A stretch of 64,000 nucleotides of DNA from Phycisphaerae bacterium (GCA_030426385.1 JAUHYI010000008.1:25080-89079), one strand, 5' to 3'; numbered from the stretch's first letter, positions 24,510 to 33,282 are shown. Notes: a model not told the origin generated them from the sequence alone. Program-made: numbers and translations.

Positions 24510-25113
24510 CGGTTGCGATGATGGTCGTTGCCTGACCCTGACCCTGACCCTGACCCTGGCTTTGACTTTGATCTTGACTTGGGCCCTGTAGCATTCCAAT
24601 TCAACGGTAGCGGCTGTATGTTTAGCGGGCGACGCGCAGCGTCCCGTTTTTGCAGTGAATACTCCGCAATGAACACGTGCAAATGCGACACATGGATCGG
24701 TTACGCAATAGCGTTGGCCGGTCATGTCGCCGGTTGAAAACCACTTCTTTATAACCACGTCTTTCATTAGCCTCAGGTCAATGACCCGGGGACAGCCCCC
24801 CAGAAACTTCCCAAGCCCCCCACTTTCCCCCCCACTTCCCCCCCCACACACACCACTCCCCACTCCCGCTTTCGAAGTCCCCCCGAAAGGCGCCCGTTTG
24901 TTTTTGTGCGAATTCGCCTCCGGGCAATCGCGCATGGGGTAGAGCATGGATATCGACGATCGACGCGAGCCTCAGGGCGTGGGCTGGTTTGGGACTGCCC
25001 AGCCGAGCGGGGAATCGGTATAATGGCACGTTGCGTTGTTATCCGTGTTGGCATGACGTGTGCCGACTGGGCGACGCGGAATATTCCGAACGATTTTTTT
25101 AAGGCGGTCACTG
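24510..25113. other. Gene-free interval with tandem, hairpin and C-rich repeats
   Basis: No supported gene in ~600 nt. CTGACC hexamers are repeated about four to five times at 24531-24558. GTTTAGCGGGCGACGCGCAG with GCGTCCCG at 24612-24645 is a copy of the hairpin family. A C-run tract at 24796-24872 is a reverse-oriented G-rich element (GCCCCCCACTTTCCCCCCC). The lipoprotein promoter lies at the right end. Confidence 0.6.
25019..25024 (+). promoter_or_regulatory. Candidate -10 box for the lipoprotein gene
   Basis: Perfect TATAAT, giving a leader of about 80 nt to ATG 25114. No good -35 hexamer is seen at 17 nt, so the promoter is tentative. Confidence 0.4.
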
Positions 25114-25701
25114 ATGAAACTGAAACAATTTAAAACGTACAACAAAATTTGGGCAATGGGTTTGGCTGGAGTTTTGACCGCGGGCGCGGGCATGCTCGTG
25201 GGCTGTGATGATGGCTCATCCTCAACGCCTGAGGCGACCGGCGAAACGTCAGCACCGGCGGTGGAAAAGGAAAGTGGTTCCATGCTCGACAATGCGACCA
25301 AGCAACTCGAGTCGGGCACCAAGAAAGCTGAAGAAGTGATCGAGAAAACGAGCAAGTCGATCGACGAAGGCACGGAAAAGGTTGTCAAGAAAATTGAAGA
25401 CACCAAAGCCCAGGCCACTGAAGCCGCTCAGGCCATGGTGACCAAAGCCAACGACCTGATCGCCCAGGCCAAGGGATTCATCGACACGAAGAATTTCAAA
25501 ATGGCCGACAGCACGATCGCGCAGCTCGAAACGATGCTCGAGAAGTTGCCTGTCGAGTTGCAGGAACAGATCAAGTCACTGCGTGCGATGGTCAGCCAGG
25601 CCATGGCCGCGGCGGAAAAACTATCGTCACTGACTGCACCGAAAGTCACGACGCCTAATACCGAAGCCGCACCTGCTGCGCCAGTCGACATGTCCAAGTA
25701 A
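25114..25701 (+). CDS. Lipoprotein with coiled-coil repeats
   Basis: Predicted outer- or inner-membrane lipoprotein of unknown role. A lipobox-type LVGC puts the lipidated residue at Cys31 after a hydrophobic stretch (WAMGLAGVLTAGAGM). The mature part has long amphipathic Lys/Glu/Ala helices: ATKQLESGTKKAEEVIEKTSKSIDEGTEKVVKKIEDTKAQ region and LIAQAKGFIDTKNFKMADSTIAQLE, suggesting a coiled coil or apolipophorin-like bundle. The Pro/Ala-rich C-terminus ends DMSK. ATG 25114 is preferred to the longer frame because the signal peptide then begins MKLKQF. It has its own terminator; function not recognised. Confidence 0.8.
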   Translation: MKLKQFKTYNKIWAMGLAGVLTAGAGMLVGCDDGSSSTPEATGETSAPAVEKESGSMLDNATKQLESGTKKAEEVIEKTSKSIDEGTEKVVKKIEDTKAQATEAAQAMVTKANDLIAQAKGFIDTKNFKMADSTIAQLETMLEKLPVELQEQIKSLRAMVSQAMAAAEKLSSLTAPKVTTPNTEAAPAAPVDMSK

Positions 25702-25782
25702 ACCGCGTGGCAAGCCACATGTTGGCGAACCAATCAGTGAACCGGACGCAGGCGACCTGCGAACCGTTTGATGCAAATTTCA

Positions 25783-25819
25783 AGAAGCCCACGTGTTAAA
25801 AGCGTGGGCTTCTTTTTTT
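25783..25819 (+). terminator. Rho-independent terminator
   Basis: GAAGCCCACG, 9-nt loop, CGTGGGCTTC, then a run of seven T. It ends the lipoprotein transcript. Confidence 0.88.
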
Positions 25820-26403
25820 ATGCCGGTTCTATATAAACTCGTCCGTTAGCCGCCGTCCTTGGGCGGCGCGTGAGTGTTATTGCAAACCGAAAGTGTTTTG
25901 CACAATCTGTGACCGTATTGCAGCCCGGACAGGTCATTTAAGTGGTCAGCCCAGCGTGAATATCTTTAGGCCAGAGATTACGCAGAACGCTCTAATACCC
26001 ATCCCGTAAAAAACTCGCGCGGTCTAAATTTTCCCCTCTCACAAACTCACGGTATTCACCGGGAGCTAGCATAGATTTAGAGCGCGAGTATTTATCGTAA
26101 ATCGTATAACCCATAAAAACGCGGCGATTACAGCGGTAATGCGATTGCCTGCGAATTTTGTTTGCTTTTGTTTCTGCCTTGCCATGTCCCGCGTCAGAAC
26201 GTTTCAAGCGTGATGGCGCGTCAGTCTGTAACGCGCGTGACGATCGTAACGCGCGATTCATTGGGCCCGCGTGTGATTTTTTGTCCCTACGTTTGGTTTT
26301 GTTCAACCACGGTGTACGTTTCATGCAGTCCCGCAAAAAGGAACGTTCTCCTTTGTAACGCGGGTTGGTTCGAAACCTTTTACACGTATCAAGGGGATAC
26401 ACC
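25820..26403. other. Gene-free leader region with two hairpin repeats
   Basis: A GTTAGCCGCCGTCCTTGGGC arm lies at 25846-25872. An inverted element at ~26006-26098 has ACTCGCGCGGTCTAAAT pairing with ATTTAGAGCGCGAGT around a CGGTATTCACCGGGAG loop. 26120-26400 is not repetitive and may hold the promoter and leader of the first PEP-CTERM gene, with an AAGGGG ribosome site at 26389. No small gene is convincing. Confidence 0.55.
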
Positions 26404-27120
26404 ATGTTTCAGGACACTTTCAAAAGCACCCTCAGCAAACGTATCGCAGCAACCGCTTCGGCAGCTTGCGTCGCAGCGGCTTTCGGATTGACTCCGTCAG
26501 CCCACGCGGTGACATTTAACTTCGACACCGATGCGAACAACAACGCCATCGCCACCGGCGAAGTGATCGACTATGAGTATCAGCCGAACATGACCGTCTA
26601 CACCTACAACAATCGCACGCCGGAGTCGTCATACGGCGTGGCCGCGACGGTCGCCATGCCGATCTTCAACGGCAACGCGTTGGTGATCTCCGAATCGAGC
26701 AGCTTCAGTGGGCCGACGTCGATCAGCCCAGCAACACCCGAGCAGGCCGGCGGCCACTTCATCTTCGCATTCAATCAGGATTACAACGCGGGCAGCTTGT
26801 CGTTGTACTCCGGTGGCGGAACCGCACAACTCCAGTTCGTCGACAACGGCAGCCTGGTCGGTGTGCAGGAAGTGCAGTTCGACGCGTTGGGCCTTTCGCT
26901 GACGACCTGGGGCGACTTCAGCTTTGACACCCTGGCGGTGGCGTTTTCCGGCGGCGGTGCTCTTGATGACCTGACGGTGTCCAACGAGCCGATCAACGTG
27001 GTCTCACAGGTTGAGGACAACACGCGCATCATTGCGACGCCTGAGCCGATCACCGCGACCTTGGGCCTGATGGGTCTGACCGCTCTGACGACCACCTGCC
27101 TGGGCCGCCGTCGCAAGTAA
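26404..27120 (+). CDS. PEP-CTERM-type exported protein 1
   Basis: Secreted, probably exosortase-processed surface protein. The signal peptide is residues 1-~38, ending SAHA. The body is a beta-rich jellyroll-like domain with FNFDTDANNNAIATGEVIDYEY and GGHFIFAFNQDYNAGSLSLYSGGG, both near-identical to the next gene. The C-terminal sorting tail is TPEPITATLGLMGLTALTTTCLGRRRK: Pro-Glu-Pro, a helix and an Arg cluster, as in PEP-CTERM proteins. ATG 26404 follows AAGGGG with good spacing. The ligand or matrix role is unknown. Exosortase is not in this window. Confidence 0.85.
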   Translation: MFQDTFKSTLSKRIAATASAACVAAAFGLTPSAHAVTFNFDTDANNNAIATGEVIDYEYQPNMTVYTYNNRTPESSYGVAATVAMPIFNGNALVISESSSFSGPTSISPATPEQAGGHFIFAFNQDYNAGSLSLYSGGGTAQLQFVDNGSLVGVQEVQFDALGLSLTTWGDFSFDTLAVAFSGGGALDDLTVSNEPINVVSQVEDNTRIIATPEPITATLGLMGLTALTTTCLGRRRK

Positions 27121-27309
27121 GTCGCAAGTAAGCGACAAGCCCGGGGCACTCGGGACGCGGGGCTGCAAGCGATAGGGCCGACCTGGTCCGAAAAATGATC
27201 GAAATGCACCCCGCCCATTTGTCCCACCTCTGATTCATTAATTGTCCGATTTGTACCCTGATTTTCTTCTTAACCCCACCCATACTGCCAAACACCCCAT
27301 TGGCAGTTC

Positions 27310-27342
27310 GCCCCGGACGCAACGTCCGGGGCATTTTTTTTT
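27310..27342 (+). terminator. Rho-independent terminator
   Basis: GCCCCGGACG-CAA-CGTCCGGGGC followed by A and nine T. It is ~190 nt downstream of the first PEP-CTERM gene, so that mRNA has a long 3' tail or another small transcript ends here. Confidence 0.88.
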
Positions 27343-27487
27343 ACATAAAAATAGCCTGGATGTCCGAAAAAAAGGTAAAGAGCACCGCTATAATGGTGTT
27401 CCAAGGGAAGCTGGGAGAAACTAGCTCCATAATCGAACCTGATTATTTGAGCCAAGCCCATACCCATAAAGTATTTGAAAATTTTTA

Positions 27488-27516
27488 TGGACTTCGCATA
27501 ACGACCACGGTATACT
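27488..27516 (+). promoter_or_regulatory. Candidate promoter of PEP-CTERM gene 2
   Basis: TGGACT, 17 nt, TATACT. The -10 is good and the -35 only partial; the leader would be ~100 nt. Confidence 0.4.
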
Positions 27517-27625
27517 ATGTCCTCCGTAGTGCTCTTAACGGACCCTGGGGCGGCACTACGAGATACCACAGACCCCGCGGGACCAAGATTGATCCCTCAC
27601 TGCAATCGGATAGGTAAACACGACT

Positions 27626-28258
27626 ATGAAACACAAACTCACCACCACCGTTCTGACCGCCTGCCTCGCCTTGGCACTGATGGCCGGAGCAGCCCACGCG
27701 CTGACCTTCGACTTTCAGACTGATTCGCTAGGCAATGCCATCGCTCCCGGTGAAGTCATCGATTACGAATACCAGAACGACGGCCTAACCGTCTACACCT
27801 ACAACAATGCCACGCCTGCTCAGTCGATGGGCATCGCCTACGACGCGGGCAGCACCCGTGGCTTGGCTGTGTCTGACCTCAACAGTCCGGTCAGTCCTGA
27901 ATCGGCGGGCGGCCACTTCATCTTCGCCTTCGATCAGACCTACAACAGCGGTAGCTTCGAATTCGATCTCGGTGGCGGTGCGGGCCAAGTGCAGTTCGTC
28001 CTCGGCGGTGCCTTGGTCGGCTTGGCTGATCTCGTCTCCCCTTCGCTGGTGTTCTCTGATGTGCTCGGCAGCGGCGTCGAATTCGACACCCTCGCCTTTG
28101 TCCTCAGCACCGGCGGCTATGTGGAAGGCCTCAGCGTGGACTACACGCTTGGCGCTACCAGCACAGCGACAACCCCTGAGCCGATCACCGCGACCTTGGG
28201 CCTCATGGGCATCGCTGCTCTGAGCTCCACCGTGCTGGGCCGACGCCGTAACGCGTAA
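27626..28258 (+). CDS. PEP-CTERM-type exported protein 2 (paralog of gene 1)
   Basis: Signal peptide MKHKLTTTVLTACLALALMAG...AHA, then LTFDFQTDSLGNAIAPGEVIDYEY and AGGHFIFAFDQTYNSGSFEFDLGGG, aligning along the whole length with the preceding gene. The tail TPEPITATLGLMGIAALSSTVLGRRRNA is nearly identical to its paralog's tail. At 210 residues it is shorter mainly in the middle. The two arose by tandem duplication; separate promoters and terminators suggest independent expression. No enzymatic motif is seen. Confidence 0.85.
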   Translation: MKHKLTTTVLTACLALALMAGAAHALTFDFQTDSLGNAIAPGEVIDYEYQNDGLTVYTYNNATPAQSMGIAYDAGSTRGLAVSDLNSPVSPESAGGHFIFAFDQTYNSGSFEFDLGGGAGQVQFVLGGALVGLADLVSPSLVFSDVLGSGVEFDTLAFVLSTGGYVEGLSVDYTLGATSTATTPEPITATLGLMGIAALSSTVLGRRRNA

Positions 28259-28330
28259 CCCCTCGCACGCTTCCCACGTGAAGACGTGAATAAACCAATC
28301 ACGATTCTCACGACAATCCAGTTAATCACG

Positions 28331-28363
28331 AAGCCCACGGATTTCATCCGTGGGCTTTTTTTG
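28331..28363 (+). terminator. Rho-independent terminator
   Basis: AAGCCCACGGAT-TTC-ATCCGTGGGCTT with a T7 run. Its 12-bp perfect stem makes it the strongest terminator in the window. Confidence 0.92.
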
Positions 28364-28369
28364 CTCCAA

Positions 28370-28560
28370 GTTTGGCGTTTAGCAGCAGCGGCGCAGCCGC
28401 CCATGAGTGCGTGTACCCATGGATAAACACCGGACGCTACGCGTCTCCCGCTAAACGTGTGGCTGGGTTGTGCTAGCCCCCGGTGAATACCGGGGGTTGG
28501 TGTGGGGTCGGTGTGAAGAGAAATTTTAAAACGCACGAGTTTTTTAATGAGGCAAGTATG
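28370..28560. repeat. GTTTAGCGGG-type hairpin element plus CCGGTGAATACCGG stem-loop
   Basis: CTCCAAGTTTGGCGTTTAGC starts a ~90-nt element closed by GTCTCCCGCTAAACGTG (to ~28461). A homologous element with the same opening 20 nt lies at 46508-46615. It is followed by CCCCCGGTGAATACCGGGGG (28475-28494) and an ACGCACGAGTTTTTTAATG end. It covers the whole gap to the amidohydrolase. Confidence 0.65.
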
Positions 28561-28564
28561 AACG

Positions 28565-29593
28565 CTACTGTCTTTCAAAAAATCGCACCGCATTGTCGTG
28601 ATAAATGGATTGCAACAAGCTCGTATCCAATTGCGCTCCGCTAAGCGTGGCCGTCGACTCGCGCGGCAGGGTTGGATCGATCAATGACAGATCAGGATCA
28701 ACAATCGGGCTGGCCCCGTGGTAATCCGTTTCCAACATCACCCGCAGCGCCCAGTAGCGACTGGCATACAAGTCGTACGGATGCTCGTCGTCAGGCATGG
28801 CCACGATGTCACTGCCAAACAGGATTCGGTCGACATATCGGCGACAGAAATCCGCGAACGCCTCAATGTGTTTGCTCAGCTCGCGCACCATCCACTTGGT
28901 TGCGGAGGTGTCGATCCACAAATTTGGATGACGATCAAGTAGCCCCGCGATGCGCTCGAGATCCTCGGGACTGCCCGCCATATGCGCGGCGATCCAACGC
29001 ACATCATGAAACTGATCGAGCAATCGTTCGAGGGGTTCGTATTGCTGCGCTTTGGTGCCGTACCGGTGATGGTCTTTGTAGTGCGTGGCAAACCATGTAT
29101 CGGGGTCGCTCACATGCGTCATGAAATCCATGCCATGGTCGCGCGCGATGTGCATGGCTTTCAATCGACTCGGGGCATCGAGGATGAGGTCATCGCTGAG
29201 ATCCCGGCCTCGCGGTGCGGCCCAGAATTTACAAATCGTCGAACCGCGTTGAGCGTATTCCGTAATACGCTTGTGCCAATTGACGTTGAACGTATCGGGA
29301 TTGTCGCGCTGTGTGTAATCGGGCACGGCAATGAATCGAATGCGATCGCCGAACTGTTCGCGCATGGCGTCGACATTCTCAATTTTGGAGGTCATTGAAT
29401 AAATTTTCTCGATCCCGAAGTGGTCGGCAACCGTAAGATAGCGCGTCGCCGCATCAATGCCGTTGATGTGCGTGTGTATGTCCCAGATCGGCCCAAGCTT
29501 GGCGAAGCGCGCGGCTTCGTGGCGATAGTTCAGACCCAACCGGTTGGCATCATGGAGCGATTGAACGTGAGATTGAATGTGAAACGTATTCAT
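28565..29593 (-). CDS. Amidohydrolase-family (type 2) metal-dependent hydrolase
   Basis: TIM-barrel hydrolase. IWDIHTHINGIDAATRYL gives the first metal-binding HxH, MDFMTHVSDPDTWF the second histidine region, VRWIAAHMAGSPEDLERIAGLLDRHPNLWIDTSA the third, and DRILFGSDIVAMP the catalytic aspartate. The C-terminus has IYHDNAVRFFER, as in amidohydrolase_2 lactonases and decarboxylases. ATG 29593 (MNTFH) or ATG 29602 both fit. The substrate cannot be named; neighbours (a HAD phosphatase on the other strand) do not help. Confidence 0.82.
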   Translation of the reverse strand: MNTFHIQSHVQSLHDANRLGLNYRHEAARFAKLGPIWDIHTHINGIDAATRYLTVADHFGIEKIYSMTSKIENVDAMREQFGDRIRFIAVPDYTQRDNPDTFNVNWHKRITEYAQRGSTICKFWAAPRGRDLSDDLILDAPSRLKAMHIARDHGMDFMTHVSDPDTWFATHYKDHHRYGTKAQQYEPLERLLDQFHDVRWIAAHMAGSPEDLERIAGLLDRHPNLWIDTSATKWMVRELSKHIEAFADFCRRYVDRILFGSDIVAMPDDEHPYDLYASRYWALRVMLETDYHGASPIVDPDLSLIDPTLPRESTATLSGAQLDTSLLQSIYHDNAVRFFERQ

Positions 29594-29782
29594 CAATTTC
29601 AAGTGTAGCCGGGAAACAAATCAAAATGAGAGGCGTCCAATAAATCAATGAAAATTCATGATTGTCCGAGTAGAATGTATCTTAAACGTGTCCTGGTGAT
29701 GGGCGATATTTTTTCGCCGTTCGATGCCGGGAAACCCGAAAATTAAGGTAGTAACAGTTTGTGATTTGAGGCTGAAAAGTCG

Positions 29783-29840
29783 CGAGAAATGTGGAGAGAA
29801 AATCGGGGAAAGCTGGGGCACAAGGTGGGGGGGCGGGGAC
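29783..29840 (+). repeat. G-rich repeat upstream of HAD gene
   Basis: GAGAAATGTGGAGAGAAAAT, CGGGGAAAGCTGGGGC, then AAGGTGGGGGGGCGGGG: a diverged core in which the AAATGTGG spacing is kept. The gap 29594-29876 has no gene. Confidence 0.6.
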
Positions 29841-29876
29841 ATTTCGCCGAAGATACAGATAGTAGAAATTATAGAT

Positions 29877-30800
29877 ATGAGTTCAGACACCCACGACCCG
29901 TTCGATCTTTTTGCGCACGATGCGGATGACATCGGCGGTGGCAGCGCGTCCGCAATTTTGGATTTCGAACCGCCTCCCGAATCGATCGATGTGCAATTGT
30001 TAGCGCTCGATTTGGACGGCACGATGTTGCGCAACAGTAAAAAAGTGAGCGTTGCGACAGTGCGCATGATTCGTCGAGTGGTTCGGCAAGGTATTCCGGT
30101 GGTGTTGGCCACCGCACGTCCACCGCGCAGCACGCGCGAGGTGTACAACCTGTTGGGCCTGAACACGCCGGTGATTAATTACAACGGCGCATTGATTCAA
30201 ATCCCCGGCAAGCGCCGCGACCTGTACCATCAACCGTTGGACCAAAAACTGGCGGGTGAAATTATCCGCTTGGCGCGTAAGGTCGACAAGCAAGTGGTGG
30301 TCAGTCTGGAAATTCGCGACAAGTGGTATACCGATCACGTCGACGAATCCTTGCCGACCGAAACGTCGCGCAAGTTCTCGCCTGATTTTGTTGGGCCGTT
30401 GGAATCGTTCCTGCATGTGCCGGTGACGAAAATGATGTTGCTCGCGCCGCCGGAACGATTGGCTGCGGTGAAAAATGCAGTGGCGAAAAAATTCATCGGC
30501 CAAATCGGCATCGCTATTTCCGATGAGCATCTGATGCAGGTGATTCATCCCGATGTCGACAAGGGCGCTGCGTTGAAAATCGTGGCCGACCATTTGAAAG
30601 TCGATCGCGAAAATATCCTGGCCATCGGTGATGCACCCAACGACATCGGCATGTTGCAATACGCGGGTATGGGATTGGCCATGGCCAACGGGTGGGACAG
30701 TGTTCGCGATGTCGCTGACGCGGTGATACCCACCAACAACGACGACGGCGTCGCCTATGCCATCCGCAAATACATCCTGCATTTGCCCACGGATATCTGA
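29877..30800 (+). CDS. HAD-superfamily Cof-type sugar/nucleotide phosphatase
   Basis: Cytosolic phosphatase of the Cof/YbiV (HAD IIB) group. Motif I is LLALDLDGTML (nucleophile DxD), motif II VVLATARPPRSTREV, the lysine motif III is in VDKGAALKIVADHL, and motif IV is ILAIGDAPNDIGMLQYAGMGLAMANG. The cap domain spans residues ~100-215. The first ~45 residues, after ATG 29877, are an acidic non-family stretch (THDPFDLFAHDADD). Substrates of such enzymes are typically sugar phosphates or FMN/PLP; this one is unknown. Confidence 0.88.
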   Translation: MSSDTHDPFDLFAHDADDIGGGSASAILDFEPPPESIDVQLLALDLDGTMLRNSKKVSVATVRMIRRVVRQGIPVVLATARPPRSTREVYNLLGLNTPVINYNGALIQIPGKRRDLYHQPLDQKLAGEIIRLARKVDKQVVVSLEIRDKWYTDHVDESLPTETSRKFSPDFVGPLESFLHVPVTKMMLLAPPERLAAVKNAVAKKFIGQIGIAISDEHLMQVIHPDVDKGAALKIVADHLKVDRENILAIGDAPNDIGMLQYAGMGLAMANGWDSVRDVADAVIPTNNDDGVAYAIRKYILHLPTDI

Positions 30801-31103
30801 TCAACGCTTGTCTGAATGGCCGCCGATGAACGCAAGTGAACACGGATAGGCGCGGATCAAACCAGAAGATTAACGAGGAATTCAGGAACACAGGAAAGAG
30901 ATATTGCTTGCGCCAGATTAATTTTCTGGTTTCCTGATTTCCGGTATTCCTCGTTAATACTCATACCAATCCCGAAAAAAGTTCGTGCGTTAGCCGCCGC
31001 CTTTATGGCGGCGCGTCGGCCTATTTATGTTTAGTGCACGTTTCGCGCCGCCTGAAGGCGACGGCTAACGGGAGATCGCGCACATCACGCCACGCGATTC
31101 GCG
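30801..31103. repeat. Two stacked inverted-repeat elements between HAD gene and argC
   Basis: ACGAGGAATTCAGGAACACA with GGAAA pairs with TTTCCTGATTTCCGGTATTC and CTCGT (~30873-30956), a cousin of the CACAGATT family. A second element at ~30960-31085 has GTTAGCCGCCGCCTTTATGG facing GCCGCCTGAAGGCGACGGCT plus AACGGG. It fills the whole 303-nt gap; no gene. Confidence 0.65.
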
Positions 31104-32147
31104 TTATAGCAACCCCGTGGTTTCATTCAGGCCCAGCATCAGGTTCATGTTTTGAATGGCCTGGCCGGCGGCGCCCTTGACCATGTTGTCGATCGCACTG
31201 AACGCGACGATTTTTGCCGGTCGATCGGGATGACGAATCAGGCGTGCGGTGACATCGCAGAAATTCGTGTTGCGCACATGTTTCACATTCGGCAGATGGG
31301 CGACCACACGCACGAACGGCTCGGCTGCGTAAGCATCCTGATACGCTTCCAGCAAATCCTCATCTGTCACATCATCGTCGGCAGGTTCCAGATAGATCGT
31401 TTCCAGAATGCCCTGATCGATCGGCAGCAAGTGCGGCACGAATGTGGTGTCCACGGATTTGCCCGCGACTCGCGACAGCGTCTGTTCGATTTCCGGTTGA
31501 TGGCGATGACCGCCGATGGTGCCATACGCATAATACGATTCGTTTTCTTCAGGGAAATGCAACGCGGGTTTCGCGCCTCGGCCCGCACCAGTCACGCCGG
31601 ACGCGGCGTTGATGATGATGTTGGAAGTGTTAGCCAGACTGTGGTTGAGCAAAGGCGCGATGGCTAACGCTGCGGCAGTCGGATAGCAACCGGGGTTAGC
31701 GATGAATGTGCTATCCACGATTTTGTTGCGCATCAGTTCGGGCAGCCCGTACACCGCATCGGGCAGGTGCTCGCGGTCGGTGTGTTCGTGTTCGTAAACC
31801 CGTTCATATAGATCCGGGTCGGCCAACCGATAGTCGGCAGACAGGTCGATGACTTTCACGCCTGCGTCGAGCAACATGGGTGCGTAGTCCATCGCCGCGC
31901 GGTGGGGCAGTGCTAAAAAGGCTACGTCGGCAGCATCGGCAATCGCATCCGCATCGATCGGCTGACACATCGCAACCTCAGGATCGATTCGGCCCAACAA
32001 GCGCGGGAACTCGATCGTGATGTCGGTTTCTTCCTCGCGATGGCTGGCTAAATACACCGGCTCAACGTCCGGATGGCGCAGCAACCAATCCAACAGAAAA
32101 TAGCCTGTGTAACCGGTGGGTCCGACAATGGCGATCTGATACGGCAT
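31104..32147 (-). CDS. argC: N-acetyl-gamma-glutamyl-phosphate reductase
   Basis: NADPH-dependent third step of arginine synthesis. The Rossmann start is YQIAIVGPTGYTGYFLLDWLLRHPDVEPVYLASHRE, DVAFLALPHRAAMDYAP follows, the catalytic cysteine is in FIANPGCYPTAAALAIAPLL, and PGxxHRHQPEIEQTL-like GGHRHQPEIEQTLSRVAG and FVPHLLPIDQGILETIYL come next. 347 residues from ATG 32147, the family start; the longer frame to 32207 runs into a C-rich repeat. It is a type 1 long-form ArgC. No other arginine genes are adjacent. Confidence 0.95.
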   Translation of the reverse strand: MPYQIAIVGPTGYTGYFLLDWLLRHPDVEPVYLASHREEETDITIEFPRLLGRIDPEVAMCQPIDADAIADAADVAFLALPHRAAMDYAPMLLDAGVKVIDLSADYRLADPDLYERVYEHEHTDREHLPDAVYGLPELMRNKIVDSTFIANPGCYPTAAALAIAPLLNHSLANTSNIIINAASGVTGAGRGAKPALHFPEENESYYAYGTIGGHRHQPEIEQTLSRVAGKSVDTTFVPHLLPIDQGILETIYLEPADDDVTDEDLLEAYQDAYAAEPFVRVVAHLPNVKHVRNTNFCDVTARLIRHPDRPAKIVAFSAIDNMVKGAAGQAIQNMNLMLGLNETTGLL

Positions 32148-32196
32148 GGCGAAATTGTCAGTGTTGCACCCCAAAAGAGCAAATCTGCCATTCCGA

Positions 32197-32284
32197 CACC
32201 CCCCCACCCCCCCCCCACATTCCCCCCTCCCACCCCACCCGCCTCCCCTCGCCTACCTCCACCTCCTCTCCACATTTCCCTTGG
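32197..32284 (-). repeat. G-rich dispersed repeat in reverse orientation
   Basis: ACACCCCCCCACCCCCCCCC, then CACATTCCCCCCTCCCACCC and a decayed CTCCACATTTCCC end. The CACATTCCCCCC core is the exact complement of GGGGGGAATGTG. It separates argC from the hsp20 promoter. Confidence 0.7.
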
Positions 32285-32370
32285 GGTTCTGAATCGTTTT
32301 TTTAGAGGCGGTGCTGTGGGTAATTGAATGTGAATGTGGAAATTAGAAAATACGCGGATTTTTTCGGAGA

Positions 32371-32386
32371 TTTGGCACGGCGATTG
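32371..32386 (+). promoter_or_regulatory. Sigma-54 (-24/-12) promoter of hsp20
   Basis: TTGGCACGGCGATTGC matches the sigma-54 consensus TTGGCACGnnnnTTGC at every fixed position, with GG and GC ten nucleotides apart. The start would be near 32398, leaving an ~80-nt leader. No enhancer-binding regulator is encoded nearby. Confidence 0.8.
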
Positions 32387-32480
32387 CGACAGATACAACG
32401 GCCCGCGTATGGTTACGGGCCAAACGCAACAAGCGTTTTATTTGGAACAATCGGTTTTTATTTTCAGAAGGAGGTTTGCC

Positions 32481-32948
32481 ATGTTACCTGTCACTTTACG
32501 ACGTCGTCCTGCGAACAGCCATCCGAATTCCTACGCGTGGAACAGTCCACTCGATCTACTCAGCGATGAGATTGATCAATGGTTTGGCCGAGCGATCAAC
32601 AGCGATACGACCGAATTGACTGCGGCCTATCCGGTCGACATACGCGAAGACAAAGATGCGTTTTACGTTGATGCGGAAATGCCGGGCTATGCGAAGGATG
32701 AAATCGAGATCACGCTAGAAAACGGCGTGCTACAGATTTCGGCACAGCGTCAACGTGAATCGGACGACAATGAAAACGGCCAATCGCATCACATTCGCGA
32801 ACGGCGATACACTCGCGTGGCTCGACGCTTCGCACTGCCCACCACGGTCGACGAACAGAAGGTCGATGCAAAATTGGCAGACGGCGTGTTGCGCCTGACC
32901 ATCGCCAAGCGTGAAGAGGTCAAGCCGAAAAAAATTACCGTGAGCTAA
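32481..32948 (+). CDS. hsp20: Small heat shock protein, Hsp20/alpha-crystallin family
   Basis: ATP-independent holdase chaperone. The alpha-crystallin domain spans residues ~50-145: YPVDIREDKDAFYVDAEMPGYAKDEIEITLENGVLQI, then ERRYTRVARRFALPTTVDEQKVDAKLADGVLRLTIAKRE, with the conserved A-x-x-x-n-GVL motif. The N-terminal arm is Arg/Pro-rich. It has 155 residues. ATG 32481 is fixed by AGAAGGAGGT about 6 nt upstream. A sigma-54 promoter precedes it and a terminator follows, so it is monocistronic. Confidence 0.94.
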   Translation: MLPVTLRRRPANSHPNSYAWNSPLDLLSDEIDQWFGRAINSDTTELTAAYPVDIREDKDAFYVDAEMPGYAKDEIEITLENGVLQISAQRQRESDDNENGQSHHIRERRYTRVARRFALPTTVDEQKVDAKLADGVLRLTIAKREEVKPKKITVS

Positions 32949-33043
32949 ACACACAAACGCGAAATCACGGATCGGCCTGCCTATGATTAGGCAGATCAAC
33001 AAAACCCCCGTTTGTTCGGGTTGAATAAACAAGACCCCCCGAA

Positions 33044-33086
33044 GCCCCTGGCAAACCGCCCACCGGTTTGCTGGGGGTATTTTTTG
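33044..33086 (+). terminator. Rho-independent terminator after hsp20
   Basis: GCAAACCG (33051-33058) and CGGTTTGC (33064-33071), extended by CCCC/GGGG on either side, then TATTTTTT. It ends the hsp20 mRNA. Confidence 0.8.
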
Positions 33087-33137
33087 GGGGGTACTTTTAT
33101 GAATCAATTTTCAGCGCATCATCAATCCCGCTACAGT

Positions 33138-33262
33138 GCTTCCACGTTTAGCGGACGACGCGCAGCGTCCCGTTTTTCCCAAAAAAACAAATGAGGAAGC
33201 CAGGAACACAGGAATTTATGTTTCGCCTTCCCGTATTCCTCGTTTCCTCGTTAAACACATTC
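33138..33262. repeat. Hairpin arm and GAGGAA..TTCCTC inverted element downstream of nth
   Basis: CACGTTTAGCGGACGACGCG with CAGCGTCCCG (33145-33174) is a GTTTAGCGGG-family arm. AATGAGGAAGCCAGGAACAC then faces CCCGTATTCCTCGTTTCCTC (33190-33262), like the element at 30873. Confidence 0.6.
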
Positions 33263-33282
33263 CCATGCATTCGCAGACAAAT

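Larger units (their letters stand above)
27121..27625. other. Spacer between PEP-CTERM genes
   Basis: Holds one terminator (27310-27342) and a possible promoter for the second gene (TGGACT at 27488, 17-nt spacer, TATACT at 27511). The remainder is AT-richer than its surroundings, with no supported gene. Confidence 0.5.

Noticed and set aside
24531..24558. CTGACC tandem repeats as an origin or iteron array
   Set aside because: Only 4-5 short units, no DnaA boxes, no replication genes next to them.
26158..26358. Small open frame (66 codons) before PEP-CTERM gene 1
   Set aside because: No ribosome site, no recognisable protein pattern; more likely leader/promoter DNA.
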